Counted from the stretch's first letter, positions 15,964 to 25,833 are shown. The stretch: DNA of 64,000 bases from Candidatus Ribeiella danica (GCA_016717335.1 JADKFS010000019.1:310001-374000); one strand, 5' to 3'. The notes: generated from the sequence alone by a model not told the origin. Numbers and translations: made by a program.

Positions 15964-16745
15964 GTTTATTTACCTCCCTTTAACCAATACTGTTCAACTC
16001 TTGGACGACTCTATTGTACCAGAAAACTGTATTACACCACTAAAAATGAGTATATTGTTCACTTATTCACAAATAGGTATGGCATCAGGAAAAGGTATAT
16101 CGATTTTTAAACAGCCTAACTCGACTTTATCCATTTACCTTGTCAGGCGCTCGCCATACGAATACTGCGTTCGTATCGGGAAGCAAATTATCTGGATATC
16201 ACTCTCAACAATCGACATGACAATAATTCAGAGCCGCTTGCGAGATAGTGGCATAGAACGCCGGCATGCGCTTCCAGAAATGGACAAAGTCGAGCTTAAT
16301 CTAGATATCAATATGCATATCCCATTCTGTTATAAAACGATCCATATTAAACCCATCTGATTGTAATTCCTCGATTTGTATCAATTTATGAACTGGCGCA
16401 TACATACGGCTCTGTACCGCCAATTGATGCTCCAATTCACCGATTAGCGCACTCCTAACACTCTCCACATCCGTACCCACTTTTCCTAGTGTAATCCGAA
16501 GTTGAACTGCCTTATCTATAGGGATATCAGGGCCATATTTCGCTCTCAGATAATCCAATCTTTGTTGCGCAACCTTTTTAATTGCATCTTGCTCTGATAT
16601 TTCCGGAAGGTCTTTCGCTGTTCTCTCAGCAGATACTAACGCTGTGTTTTCTGTAACCTCAACCACTGGAGGCTGAAAATCTATGTCCCGTTTCTCTACA
16701 GCATTTAGTGCTACCCCTTTTATGTTGTTACTTGATTTACCAAAG
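15590..16745. other. AT-rich island (Rhs toxin tip plus downstream DNA)
   Basis: The base composition drops sharply from GC-rich to AT-rich at about 16745, inside the Rhs gene, and returns at about 15590, at the truncated end of the module gene. The island holds the last 148 codons of the Rhs gene, about 340 nt without a minus-strand gene, and the truncated helical-module gene. Such boundaries are typical of horizontally exchanged toxin-tip cassettes. Confidence 0.75.
15962..16360 (+). CDS. Doubtful convergent reading frame of 132 codons
   Basis: An open frame in AT-rich DNA running towards the Rhs gene and overlapping its last 60 nt. The translation (for example LSIYLVRRSPYEYCVRIGKQ, IIWISLSTIDMTIIQSRLRD) looks protein-like, and 132 open codons at this base composition are not expected often by chance. 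Against it: the first ATG shares the palindrome CATG with the start of the opposite gene, and no ribosome site precedes it. It is the only sizeable frame where an immunity gene would be expected. It could be real with a later start, or spurious. Confidence 0.3.
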   Translation: MFIYLPLTNTVQLLDDSIVPENCITPLKMSILFTYSQIGMASGKGISIFKQPNSTLSIYLVRRSPYEYCVRIGKQIIWISLSTIDMTIIQSRLRDSGIERRHALPEMDKVELNLDINMHIPFCYKTIHIKPI

Positions 16746-19700
16746 ATGACTGCTCGGGCCTGCCTCGCCGCCCAGCCCAGGCCGCCGCCGATCCCGCCGC
16801 TGAGCCCGCCGCTCAGCAGCGCCTGGGTCAGACCGCTGTTCCACTCACAGCCACGCAGCAGGTTGACGGCGATCTGCCCCAGGCCGTTGCCGATCGATCC
16901 TTCGAGTGCGCCGGCCAGCACGCTGCCGGCCAGTCCCGTCCTCGTGAGCGCGCCGACCAGCGGGCCGGCGACGAAGCCCACGCCGCCCGCGACCGCGCCC
17001 TGCACCGCGGCCATGGCGATGCGGTCGCCGCGCACGCTGCTGAAGGCATCCCAGCCGGTCTTGCCCCCCTGGTAGTTCTGGTAGACCTGCGTTCCGTACT
17101 CGATCCCCGCGCCGACGACAGCGCCGACCGCGGCCGCGACGCAGAACGGGCAGCGCCCGCTCGGGTCGGTGTAGGTGGCGGGGTTGTTCTCGGCGTAGGC
17201 GTAGCGGTTGAGCGACTGCGGGCGCCCTGGCGTGCCGGCGTAGCTGTCACGCTGCAGGAAGCGCCCGAGCGCGGGGCTGTAGTGCCGGGCGCGCAGGTAG
17301 ACGGTGCCGTCGGCCGCGCTCGTGCGCTCGCCGGTGTAGCCCAGCGTCGTCCAGCCGCCGCCGGATGTGCGCCGTACGACTCCGAAGGCGTCGTAGCTGC
17401 GGCTGAGCGTGACCGCGCCGCCGGCGTCGGTCAGCCGGCGCAGGCTGCCCTGCCCGTCGAGCAGCGGGTAGGCGATCGACTGGCTCGCGCCCACGCTGGT
17501 CTGCTGGGCGGTCACGCCCTCAGGGCCGTAGGCATAGCGGATCTCGCTGCCGTCCGAGCGCACTTCGCCCAGGATCGTTGGCAGCGGGCCGCGCTCGTCC
17601 AGCAGGAGGTCGCTGGTCACGTCGCCGACGGTCTCGCGCACGAGGTTGCCGTTGCCGTCGTAGCCGTAGCTGGTCGTGATGCCGCCGCGCACGCTCTTGA
17701 TCAGCCGGTTGGCCGCGTCGTACTCGTAGGAGGCGGCGCCGTCGCTCAGCAGGTTGCCGTTGGCGTCGTAGCTGTAGCCGGGGCTGCTGATCCGGCCGGC
17801 CGCGTCGTAGCTGTAGCTGCGCGCGCCGTCGCTCAGCCGGTTGCCGGCCGGGTCGAGCGTGTAGCGCGGGGTGGACGGCGGATCGTCCGGGGAGGTCGGG
17901 TAGTCGGCAGCGACGAGCCGGTTCAGCGCGTCGTAGCCGTAGCTCGTCACGCCGTCGCCGTCGGTCACGCGCGCGCGGTTGCCGTTGGCGTCGAGCGCGT
18001 ACGCGATCGTCTCGATGTTCGTCGCGCCGAGCGCGTGCAGGATGCCGATCAGCCGCCCGGCGCTGTCGTAGTCGTAGCTCGTGCTCACGCCGCTGTCGCG
18101 CGTGATTCCCGCCAGCTGCCCGCCGGCGCGGTAGGCGTAGCCGGTCGCGCCGGCGCCCCACGGGTCGACGCTGGTCAGGCGACCGACCGCGTCGTAGCCG
18201 TACGCCACTGCCCCCTGGCCCCAGTAGTCGATTGTGGACGTACGCCCGGCGCCGTCATAGCTGTAGCCGACGGTGAGCCCGCCACGAGTCCGCGCGACGA
18301 GCCGGTTCAGCGCGTCGTAGGCGTACTCGGTGCCGCCCAGCCCGTCGCTCATCGCCACCAGGTTGCCGGCCGCGTCGTAGCTGTAGCTTGTGTCGGGCGT
18401 GCCGGCCGGGTAGTCGATCCCGGTCAGCTGGCCGTCGACGTCGTAGGCGTAGCCGGTGGTCCGGCCGGCGAAGTCGGTCGCGCTAGCCGTCGTGCCGTCG
18501 GCGCTGTAGCTCCAGCGCTGGGTGCGCCCGCCCTCGGTCAGGCTGACCGGCCGGCCCAGCGCGTCGACGGCGATGCTGGTCGCGTGGCCCTGCGGGTCGA
18601 ACTGGTGCACCAGCCGGCCCAGGTTGTCGTAGTCGAACTGCCAGGTCTGCCCTAGCGCGTCGATCGTCCGGTCGCGCTGGCCCAGGCTGTTGTAGTGGAA
18701 CCCGGTCACGCCGCCGCGCGGGTCGACTACCTCCTGCACGTTCCAGCCGTCGGCGCCGCCCGCGCGGCTGTAGCGGTACTGTGTCAGCAGGTTTAGCCCG
18801 TCCGGGTCGACCCGCGCCGCCAGCGGACGGCCGGCCGCGTCGTAGCTGTAGGCGGTCTGGGTCGCCTCGCCGGGGACATTCGCGCCGCGCGTCTCGAGGG
18901 TCAGCCGGTCCAGCGCGTCGTAGGCGAAGGTAGTCGTGTTGCCGAGCGGGTCGCTCCCCGCAACGGTCCGGCCGAAGCCGTCGTAGCTGAAGCTGCCGCT
19001 GCTGCCGAGCGCGTCAGTCACGCGCACGATCCGGCTGTTCTGGTCGTAGTCGTAGGTGGTGGACTGGTTCAGCGCGGGCTGCTCGCCCACCGCGGTGGCG
19101 CCGGCCACGACCTGTCGCAGTCGCCCGGCCGCGTCGTAGCTGGAGGTCGTCGTGACGCCGCGCGGGTCGCTCACGGCCACCGGCCGGCCCTCGCCGTCGT
19201 AGCTGGTGCGGGTGATGCGCCCGCCCGGCGTGCGCACCTCGGTCAGCCAGCCCTGCGCGGTGTAGGTCATAACCGTGGTGTGGCCGAGTGGGTCGGTCGC
19301 GCTGTGCAGCGCGCCGCCGAGGGTGTAGGTCATGCTGGTCTGCTGGCCCAGCGGGTCGGTCACGCTGGCGACGGCGTACTGGCTTCCGGTGGCGGGGGTG
19401 TAGCTGTAGCGGGTGGTGGCGTTCAGCCGCCCCGCGCCGGCGTCGTCGATCCGCGCGAGCAGGTTGTCGGCCGCGTCGTACTGGTACGCCGTGCGTACCG
19501 CGCGCCCGCCGGGGTCGAGCGTGGCGGCGACGAGCCGGTTTTGCGCGTCGTACTCGTAGGTGGTCTGCAGCCCCTGCGCGTCGGTGCTCGACGTGCGGTT
19601 GCCGCTGGCGTCGTAGCCGGAGCTCAGCAGGTGGCCGCTCGGCAGCCGCTGGCCGATCGCGCGGCCGGCCGCGTCGTAGCTGAAGGATGTCGTCCCGCCC

Positions 19701-22700
19701 AGCGGATCAGTCACGCGCGCGAGCAGGCCGGCCGCGCCGTACTCCATCGTCGTGGCGCGCGCGCCCGCGCCGCTGCCCTCGACGACCCTGGTGAGATGGC
19801 CCTGCTCGTCATACTCGTACTGCCGCGGCGCCAGGTTGGCGGTCTGCTCGAAGACCAGCCGGACGCACCAATCAAGCCGCCTGATGGTGCGCAGCCCAGC
19901 CGAGTCGGTGGTGGCGATCGTGCGCGTGGGGGCGTCGTAGCTGGTCGTGCTGACGCGGCCGTTGGTCGTGACCGTGTCGTTCTGGGTGCGCAGGGTCAGC
20001 CGGTTGGCCGGGTTGTAGAGCGTGATCCCGCGGGTGGCCATGCGCGTAAAGTAGGTCTGCCCCGCGGCGGTCCGCATGCTGATCGAGCTGGCGAAAGGCA
20101 CCTGCATGCCCCAGCGCGGGTCGGGCGACTGGATCACCGTGGTGACATTGCCGAGCGCGTCGACGCTGACCTGGCTGCCGTCGGGCCGGGTCTCGCTGGT
20201 GCTGACCGCGCCGTTGGCGGCCACGCTGATGCGGCGCTGGCCGCCCGCCGGCAGCTGCTCGACCCCCAGCGCGGTGCTGTCGCCCAGCGCGTTGGTCAGA
20301 GTCACCGTGTAGCCGCGGGTGTGGTCGACGCGGGCGAGCGCGGTGAGGCCGCCGACGGGGTTGCGGTCTTCGACCAGCCGGCCGAGCTCGTCGTAGCTGA
20401 AGCTGTGCGTCCCGCCGCGCGGGTCGGTCAGGCTGGCCAGCAGCCCGCCATTCGTGTAGCCAAAGCGAGTCGTCTCGCCGGCCGGGTTCGTCGCCGCAGC
20501 GATGCGTCCGGCCGCGTCCAGGCCGAGCGCGGTGCGCTGGCCGTACGGCGCGACGATCGCGGTCGGGCGGCCGGCCGCGTCGCGCTCGATCTGGGTGCTC
20601 AGGCCGTTGCGATCGGAGATTACTTCCAGACGTCCGGCCGCGTCATAGTTAAACCAGTTGACGATTGTGAGCGTGAGCGCGTCGAGGGTGTACAGGTGCC
20701 GGCCGGCCGCGTCGAACTGGAAGATCTGGCTGCCGTCGGCCGACGGAACCGCGACCTGCTGGGTCTGGAAGCCAGGCATGGCCGAGCGCACGCGCAGGAT
20801 GTAGGGGGTGCGGTAGTACTGCACCGACAGGTACAGGCTGCCGTCGGGCCCGGCCGCCATGCCGCGCAGGTCGCTCAGGCCGGTCGTGGCGGCCGGGCTG
20901 CCGTCGCCGGGGAAGCCGGTGTTGGTCGGGTTCGTGGCGATCGTGCCGATGATGCCGTCCGGCCCGACCCAGCGCGCGCGCCGGTAGTCCGCGACGTACA
21001 GGCTGCCGTCAGGCGCGACCGCCACACCCGTAGGGCCGTTCAGCCGGGCGCTGGTGGCCAGGCTGCCGTCGCCGCTCGACTGGCCGTTGCTCTGGCCGAC
21101 CGGCCCGCTGCCGGCGACGGTCGTGATGATGCCGTCGACGCCGACGCGCCGAATGCGATTGTTCTCGGCGTCGGCGACGTACAGGCTGCCATCCGGCGCG
21201 ACCGCCACGTCGAGCGGGCTGTTCAGGCGCGCCTGGCCGGCTGGGCCGCCATCGCCGGCGAAGCCGCGCCAGCCCGAGCCGGCTATGCGGCTGATCAAGC
21301 CATCGGTCCCGACGCGGTAGACCACGTCGGCTGGGCCGTCGGCGATGTAGACGCTGCCGTCGCGGCCGGCCGCCACGCCGCTAGGCGCCGCCAGGTAGGC
21401 CTCGGTAGCGGGCGTGCCGTTGGCTGGCGCCGCGTGATAGATCGAGCCGCCCGCGATCGTATCGATCGTGCCGTCTGGCGCGACGCGGCGCACGCGGTGG
21501 TTCCAGTAGTCGGCGATGTACAGGCTGCCGTCGGGGCCGAGCGCGACGTCGGCGGGGCCGTTCATGCGCGCGCCGGTGGCCGGGCCGCCGTCGCCGCCGA
21601 GGCCGCTCAGCCCGTACTGGCCGGCCACGATCGTGCGGCTGGGGCCGTCGGCGCGCCAGATCACCTGCGCGCCGCGGTCGGCGAAGTAGATCGCCCCGTC
21701 CGGCCCGACCGCCAGCCCGCCGAGGTTGATGCCGCTGCTGACCGCGTCGACCACCGGGCCGATCAGGTCGGCGCTCTGCCGGCCGCCGTCGCCCAGGTAG
21801 ACCGCCTTAGCGCCGGGGTCGTAGGTGTGGTGCGCGTCGAACGACCAGCCGCCCAGGCCGCGATCGAGCGCGTCGAACGTGCCGGCCGCGGCGTCCCAGG
21901 TCTGCCAGGAGATCACCTCCTGGCGCGCGCGGCTGTCCTCCAGGTACACGCCGCCGCCGTTGTCGCCGAAGCGCGCGGGCGCCTGGTAGATCGCGTCGTA
22001 GACGAAGCCGACTCGCGCGGTGATCGGCTGCTGGCCCTGCAGCGCGCGGCCGTAGGCGTCGGTGCGGTCCCAGGTGAAGCTGTACTGCTGGCTCGGCAGA
22101 CTCGGGAAGCTCTGCTCGAAGTGCTGCCCGGCCACCTCGATCGCCAGCTCGATCCGCTTCAGGCTGGCCGGCAGCTGCGCGCCGCTGAGCGGGATGCGCA
22201 GGGTGCTGGCGGCGGTGTGGCCGACCGCGCGCCCGCTGCTGTAGCGCAGCCGGAACGATGAGCCGACGATCGGGATCTCTTCACCGAGGGTCTGGTTCTG
22301 GCACTCGATGATCGAGCCGCCGCGGGTGCACGGGTCGTCCAGCGGCTGGTCGACTCGGGGCGGCTCGCCGTTAGGCGCGATCGCGTCGCGCGGCGCTCCA
22401 AAGGGCCAGTTGAAATCCCACGGAGAGAAGTGCGTGACCGGCACGCGCCAGAGCTGATGCCCTACGTCGTAGCGCTGTGCCAGCGCCGCACGCTCGTCGT
22501 CGGCGATCGCGAGTGTCGCCGGGTCGTCGGCCGCACCGTCGCCGTCCAGGTCCAGCTCGGCCATGCCGTCGCTCAGCCCGACGATCGCGATCACTTGGCC
22601 GTTGTCGGATGCCACCCACGCGGCGCGCGCGCGGTCGTAGTAGCCGGCCGGCACCGCGCTGCCCACCGGGAAGCCCAGGAAGTTGTCGACGTAGGCCGCC

Positions 22701-24883
22701 ACCGGCCGGCTGAAGCGCACGTGCCGCGCGCCCACGGCCAGCGCCTCGTCGACGCTGTACTCGACCGCGTAGGTGTAGCCGCTGCTGGGCGGCAGCTCGC
22801 CCGGCATGGCCTGCGGCCCGCGCTTGCCCACGGTGTACTCGGTCGCGCGCACGTGCAGCGTGTCGATCGGCCGCCGTTCGCCGCTCGCCAGCTCGAGCGT
22901 GGCGGTCAGCTGCGCCGGGAAGATCAGCAGCGCCTGGCGCTCGCCGTCGGCGTCGCTCACGCGGCTGCCGGCGGCCACCTGCAGCCCGGCGGCACTGCCG
23001 AGCGCGATCGTGGTGACGACCGGGTCGGGCGCGATCAGCGCGACCTCGGGCAGCCAGGCGTAGTCGCGCCAGCGCGCGTCGACCTGGCGCTGGGCCGGCA
23101 GGTAGCCGTCGCGCTCGTAGCTCACCGTCAGCGTGCCGCCGCCGTTGACCGCCAGGTCGAAGACGCCGTCGGCCCGGCTGGCGGTGACGCCGTACTCGGG
23201 GTGGCTCAGCACGCGGACGTGCACGCCCGGCAGGGCCGCGCCGTCGCGATCGATCACGCGGCCGCGCAGCACCGCCACGCGCGCCGGGTCGATCGTGCCC
23301 GCGGTCACGCCTACCTGCGGCGCGTCGTCGCCGCTGTACAGGAAGGTGGTGTCTGCGGCGATGTCGCTCACCACCGTCCGGTCGATCGGCGTCGCGATCG
23401 TCGCCGGGTCGGGCGGCAGCAGCGTGGTCAGGTCGAGCGCCGCGCTGGGCGCCGAGCGATTGCCGGCGGCGTCGAACGCGTACACGCGCAGCGGGTGAGT
23501 CGTGGCGGGCACCAGGCCGGCCAGCCGCAGTACGGGGGCGACCGTCGCGCCCGCCAGGGCATCGCCGTCGTAGACCTCGTAGCGCGCCACGCCGACGTCG
23601 TCGCTCGCGGCGTCCCAGCTGAGGCTGGCGCTGCTGTGGCTCACGGCGAGCAGGCGCAAGCCGGCGGGGGCAGCGGGCGGCTCGCGGTCGCTTATGCCGA
23701 GCAGTGTCAGCGTGAGGTCGTAGGCGTCGTCGGGGCTGCCGGCGTTGGGGCTGTAGGCGCGCGCCCGCACGAAGGCGGCGCCCGCGCGGTCGAAGGTGTG
23801 CTCGATCCGCGAGGCCCGGCCGCCATTGCCGTCATCGTCGGATGCGAGCAGCGCGGCGCCGTCGGAGGCGTACAGCTCCAGCAGCGTGTCGACGCCCGGC
23901 GCCAGGCCGCTGGTCTCGACGCGGTAGCTGGCGCCGGCCACTGCGTCGAAGCGCGCCCAGTCCTGGTCGCCGGCGACCGAGAAGGTGTGGCGCTGGGTCT
24001 CGCCGTCTCCGATCGGGCCGGCGTCCTCGGCGCGGTCGTCCGGCTCGTAGGCGTCGTCGCCGGGGCGCGGCACGGGCATGGTGGAGACGGCCAGCACGTC
24101 GCTCGGCGCGGACGAGTTGCCGGCGGCGTCACGCGCGCGCACGGTCAGCGCGTAGGCCGCGCCGGGGCTGAGCTGCCCCAGCGTCGCCGTCGTCGCGGCG
24201 GTGGAGCGCAGCAGCGCGTCGCCGGCGTACAGATCGTACGCCGACACGCCGACGTCGTCGGTGGAGGCGTCCCAGGCCAGCCCGATCGTGCTGGTGGTGC
24301 GGCCGGTCGCGCGCAGGCCCGCCGGCGCGCTGGGCGGAGTTGTGTCGGGCAGCGGGCCAGGAGGCGCGTGGGTGATGACCCCGAGTGGCTCGCTCGCCAC
24401 GGAGCGGTTGCCGGCGGCGTCGCGCGCGGCGACCGTGAAGATGTAGCTCGTCTCGGGCGCTAGGCCGCCAGCCACCACCACAGTGGCGGTCGTGGTGAGC
24501 GCCAGCGTCGCGCCCTGGTACAGCTCGTAGAAGGCGACGCCGACATCGTCGCTCGCGGCGTCCCATGCCAGCTCGGCGGCTGTGTCGCTCGTGCCGATCG
24601 CGCGCAGGCCCGCCGGCGTAGTGGGCGGCGTCGTGTCGGGCGGCGGGGGCGTCGGGCCGTCGTGCCAGCCGCGCACCAGCGGCAGGAAGGTCGTGCAGCC
24701 CAGCGGCTCGCACGGATTCGCGGGCGCGACCGGCGCGGACTCTCGCTCAGCAGCGGTCGTCGCAGGCACGCGCGCGGCGGGGCGCGGCGACGCGGAGACG
24801 TTGGCGGACTGGGCCAGCAGGACGAGCGACAGCAGCAGGCGGGCGAGCGCGGTCCAGCGAGCAGAGCGTGGGCGACGATGCAT
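16301..24883 (-). CDS. Giant Rhs/YD-repeat secreted polymorphic-toxin-like protein
   Basis: 2,860 residues. In order: Sec signal (LARLLLSLVLLAQSANVSA); two fibronectin-III domains (about 81-171, 181-271; AGLRA...WDA.DDVGV); a PPC domain (274-394; DDAYEPDD..., GDQDWARFD); a third FN3 (398-484); a carboxypeptidase-regulatory-like domain (about 531-618); an Rhs start region (IIECQNQTLGEEIPIVGSSF); five NHL/SMP-30-type repeats (about 1060-1345; ALGPDGSLYIADYWNHRVRR); about 1,000 residues of YD repeats (YDAAGRL, YDALNRL); the Rhs core (YLRARHYSPALGRFLQRDSY, near 2531-2577); a glycine-rich hydrophobic stretch; and an unrelated AT-rich tip (2713-2860). The core should encapsulate the tip, as in Rhs/TcC shells. 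I do not recognise the tip, so toxicity is inferred. The ATG at 24883 follows AGAGG. Confidence 0.88.
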   Translation of the reverse strand: MHRRPRSARWTALARLLLSLVLLAQSANVSASPRPAARVPATTAAERESAPVAPANPCEPLGCTTFLPLVRGWHDGPTPPPPDTTPPTTPAGLRAIGTSDTAAELAWDAASDDVGVAFYELYQGATLALTTTATVVVAGGLAPETSYIFTVAARDAAGNRSVASEPLGVITHAPPGPLPDTTPPSAPAGLRATGRTTSTIGLAWDASTDDVGVSAYDLYAGDALLRSTAATTATLGQLSPGAAYALTVRARDAAGNSSAPSDVLAVSTMPVPRPGDDAYEPDDRAEDAGPIGDGETQRHTFSVAGDQDWARFDAVAGASYRVETSGLAPGVDTLLELYASDGAALLASDDDGNGGRASRIEHTFDRAGAAFVRARAYSPNAGSPDDAYDLTLTLLGISDREPPAAPAGLRLLAVSHSSASLSWDAASDDVGVARYEVYDGDALAGATVAPVLRLAGLVPATTHPLRVYAFDAAGNRSAPSAALDLTTLLPPDPATIATPIDRTVVSDIAADTTFLYSGDDAPQVGVTAGTIDPARVAVLRGRVIDRDGAALPGVHVRVLSHPEYGVTASRADGVFDLAVNGGGTLTVSYERDGYLPAQRQVDARWRDYAWLPEVALIAPDPVVTTIALGSAAGLQVAAGSRVSDADGERQALLIFPAQLTATLELASGERRPIDTLHVRATEYTVGKRGPQAMPGELPPSSGYTYAVEYSVDEALAVGARHVRFSRPVAAYVDNFLGFPVGSAVPAGYYDRARAAWVASDNGQVIAIVGLSDGMAELDLDGDGAADDPATLAIADDERAALAQRYDVGHQLWRVPVTHFSPWDFNWPFGAPRDAIAPNGEPPRVDQPLDDPCTRGGSIIECQNQTLGEEIPIVGSSFRLRYSSGRAVGHTAASTLRIPLSGAQLPASLKRIELAIEVAGQHFEQSFPSLPSQQYSFTWDRTDAYGRALQGQQPITARVGFVYDAIYQAPARFGDNGGGVYLEDSRARQEVISWQTWDAAAGTFDALDRGLGGWSFDAHHTYDPGAKAVYLGDGGRQSADLIGPVVDAVSSGINLGGLAVGPDGAIYFADRGAQVIWRADGPSRTIVAGQYGLSGLGGDGGPATGARMNGPADVALGPDGSLYIADYWNHRVRRVAPDGTIDTIAGGSIYHAAPANGTPATEAYLAAPSGVAAGRDGSVYIADGPADVVYRVGTDGLISRIAGSGWRGFAGDGGPAGQARLNSPLDVAVAPDGSLYVADAENNRIRRVGVDGIITTVAGSGPVGQSNGQSSGDGSLATSARLNGPTGVAVAPDGSLYVADYRRARWVGPDGIIGTIATNPTNTGFPGDGSPAATTGLSDLRGMAAGPDGSLYLSVQYYRTPYILRVRSAMPGFQTQQVAVPSADGSQIFQFDAAGRHLYTLDALTLTIVNWFNYDAAGRLEVISDRNGLSTQIERDAAGRPTAIVAPYGQRTALGLDAAGRIAAATNPAGETTRFGYTNGGLLASLTDPRGGTHSFSYDELGRLVEDRNPVGGLTALARVDHTRGYTVTLTNALGDSTALGVEQLPAGGQRRISVAANGAVSTSETRPDGSQVSVDALGNVTTVIQSPDPRWGMQVPFASSISMRTAAGQTYFTRMATRGITLYNPANRLTLRTQNDTVTTNGRVSTTSYDAPTRTIATTDSAGLRTIRRLDWCVRLVFEQTANLAPRQYEYDEQGHLTRVVEGSGAGARATTMEYGAAGLLARVTDPLGGTTSFSYDAAGRAIGQRLPSGHLLSSGYDASGNRTSSTDAQGLQTTYEYDAQNRLVAATLDPGGRAVRTAYQYDAADNLLARIDDAGAGRLNATTRYSYTPATGSQYAVASVTDPLGQQTSMTYTLGGALHSATDPLGHTTVMTYTAQGWLTEVRTPGGRITRTSYDGEGRPVAVSDPRGVTTTSSYDAAGRLRQVVAGATAVGEQPALNQSTTYDYDQNSRIVRVTDALGSSGSFSYDGFGRTVAGSDPLGNTTTFAYDALDRLTLETRGANVPGEATQTAYSYDAAGRPLAARVDPDGLNLLTQYRYSRAGGADGWNVQEVVDPRGGVTGFHYNSLGQRDRTIDALGQTWQFDYDNLGRLVHQFDPQGHATSIAVDALGRPVSLTEGGRTQRWSYSADGTTASATDFAGRTTGYAYDVDGQLTGIDYPAGTPDTSYSYDAAGNLVAMSDGLGGTEYAYDALNRLVARTRGGLTVGYSYDGAGRTSTIDYWGQGAVAYGYDAVGRLTSVDPWGAGATGYAYRAGGQLAGITRDSGVSTSYDYDSAGRLIGILHALGATNIETIAYALDANGNRARVTDGDGVTSYGYDALNRLVAADYPTSPDDPPSTPRYTLDPAGNRLSDGARSYSYDAAGRISSPGYSYDANGNLLSDGAASYEYDAANRLIKSVRGGITTSYGYDGNGNLVRETVGDVTSDLLLDERGPLPTILGEVRSDGSEIRYAYGPEGVTAQQTSVGASQSIAYPLLDGQGSLRRLTDAGGAVTLSRSYDAFGVVRRTSGGGWTTLGYTGERTSAADGTVYLRARHYSPALGRFLQRDSYAGTPGRPQSLNRYAYAENNPATYTDPSGRCPFCVAAAVGAVVGAGIEYGTQVYQNYQGGKTGWDAFSSVRGDRIAMAAVQGAVAGGVGFVAGPLVGALTRTGLAGSVLAGALEGSIGNGLGQIAVNLLRGCEWNSGLTQALLSGGLSGGIGGGLGWAARQARAVIFGKSSNNIKGVALNAVEKRDIDFQPPVVEVTENTALVSAERTAKDLPEISEQDAIKKVAQQRLDYLRAKYGPDIPIDKAVQLRITLGKVGTDVESVRSALIGELEHQLAVQSRMYAPVHKLIQIEELQSDGFNMDRFITEWDMHIDI

Positions 24884-25529
24884 GGGTGACCTCTGGGTGC
24901 GACGTAGTGCGCGTTGTGTCGGGCGTATTCAGGGCGACGTGCGACGCGGTGTGCGTCGTCTTGTCGTTACGGTCAATTGTAGTAACTCTCATTACCAAAA
25001 TGGAACCAGGGGCTGCGCGCCCCTGGACCCCAAAATCACCCCGTCTCTGTTGCGAAGCTTGGTGTGCATGCCCGGCTGAATCCAGGCACTGAGGGTTGCG
25101 ACCCACGAGGTGCGGCCTCTTTTGCGGAGATTGGCTGTGGCGACTGCGCCTATCGGCTCAGGACGCACGCAACGCGGTTTTTCGACGCCATAAACGAAAA
25201 ACTCCCCGGCCCCGGTATAGCTGTGAGCAAAAGCATTGAGCCAGTAGGCAAGAACGAGACGCCGTTGTGATGCGACCCGTCTTACTGCCGACTGGCTCCT
25301 GCCGACTGCTCGCTGCTATAGGGGAGGGGAGCGCAATTGCATAAAAGCAGACTTGAGGCACAAGAATTGCCTGTTGGCCTACAAGATCGCGCGGATGTTC
25401 GGGCGAAACATACGAATGTTGGCGCGCGGATCGTTTAATGAGATGTATCCAAGGAGCCTTCGCGCGCGTTCTATACTATATTACGACCCTGGCTGATCGA
25501 TCGACGTGGCTTTCGGACTGGAGATCGCG
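24884..25529. repeat. Gap with partial GC-rich dispersed repeat, copy 5
   Basis: A 646-nt region without a convincing gene. At 25003-25100 it carries part of the dispersed repeat (AGGGGCTGCGCGCCCCTGGA, a CATGCCCGGCTGAATCCAGG palindrome). The rest (25100-25470) is unique, less GC-rich DNA in which I see nothing else until the -10 element near 25472. Confidence 0.6.
25472..25477 (+). promoter_or_regulatory. Possible -10 box of the small gene at 25530
   Basis: TATACT stands in an AT-rich patch 53 bases before the ATG. No clear -35 is seen. Confidence 0.35.
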
Positions 25530-25832
25530 ATGAGAGCTGTTCTTACGACCTTTTCGTTGAGCAGATTCGCGCTCGTCTCGCTGAGCAGGTTTGCGCAGCT
25601 GGTTGCCCCGCTGCGGCGAGCGCGGGTCGCGCGCGCGCCGATACGGCCCGCACGTATGGACCCGGCCGCTCACGCCGCGCTGCTGGCCGAGGCCGAGCGC
25701 ATCGCCGCGCCGCTCAGGCTGCACGTGCAGACCCAGCTGGCCCAGCTCGACCGCCTGGCCGACGAGGAGCCCGGCGGCGATTTTCCCGAGGTCGATGCGC
25801 TGCTGCGGCGCGCCGGGCTCCTCTCCGATTGA
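25530..25832 (+). CDS. Small hypothetical protein, 100 residues
   Basis: The ATG at 25530 has GGAG seven bases upstream. The first 40 residues are arginine- and leucine-rich (LSRFALVSLSRFAQLVAPLR) and could be a poor signal or noise. The better-conserved-looking part begins at MDPAAHAALLAEAERIAAPL, followed by LHVQTQLAQLDRLADEEPGG and DFPEVDALLRRAGLLSD, a short helical domain. A start at that internal methionine (25656) is equally possible. No family is recognised. The stop is followed at once by the heptamer repeat tract. Confidence 0.45.
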   Translation: MRAVLTTFSLSRFALVSLSRFAQLVAPLRRARVARAPIRPARMDPAAHAALLAEAERIAAPLRLHVQTQLAQLDRLADEEPGGDFPEVDALLRRAGLLSD

Positions 25833-25833
25833 C

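Noticed and set aside
19280..22261. 993-codon open frame on the plus strand opposite the Rhs gene
   Set aside because: It is the antisense of YD repeats in GC-rich DNA; composition is Arg/Ala/Val-rich without domains, and the Rhs frame is clearly coding.
22430..24463. 677-codon plus-strand frame opposite the FN3/PPC part of the Rhs gene
   Set aside because: Same reason: a shadow of repeated GC-rich codons, no ribosome site and no recognisable motif.
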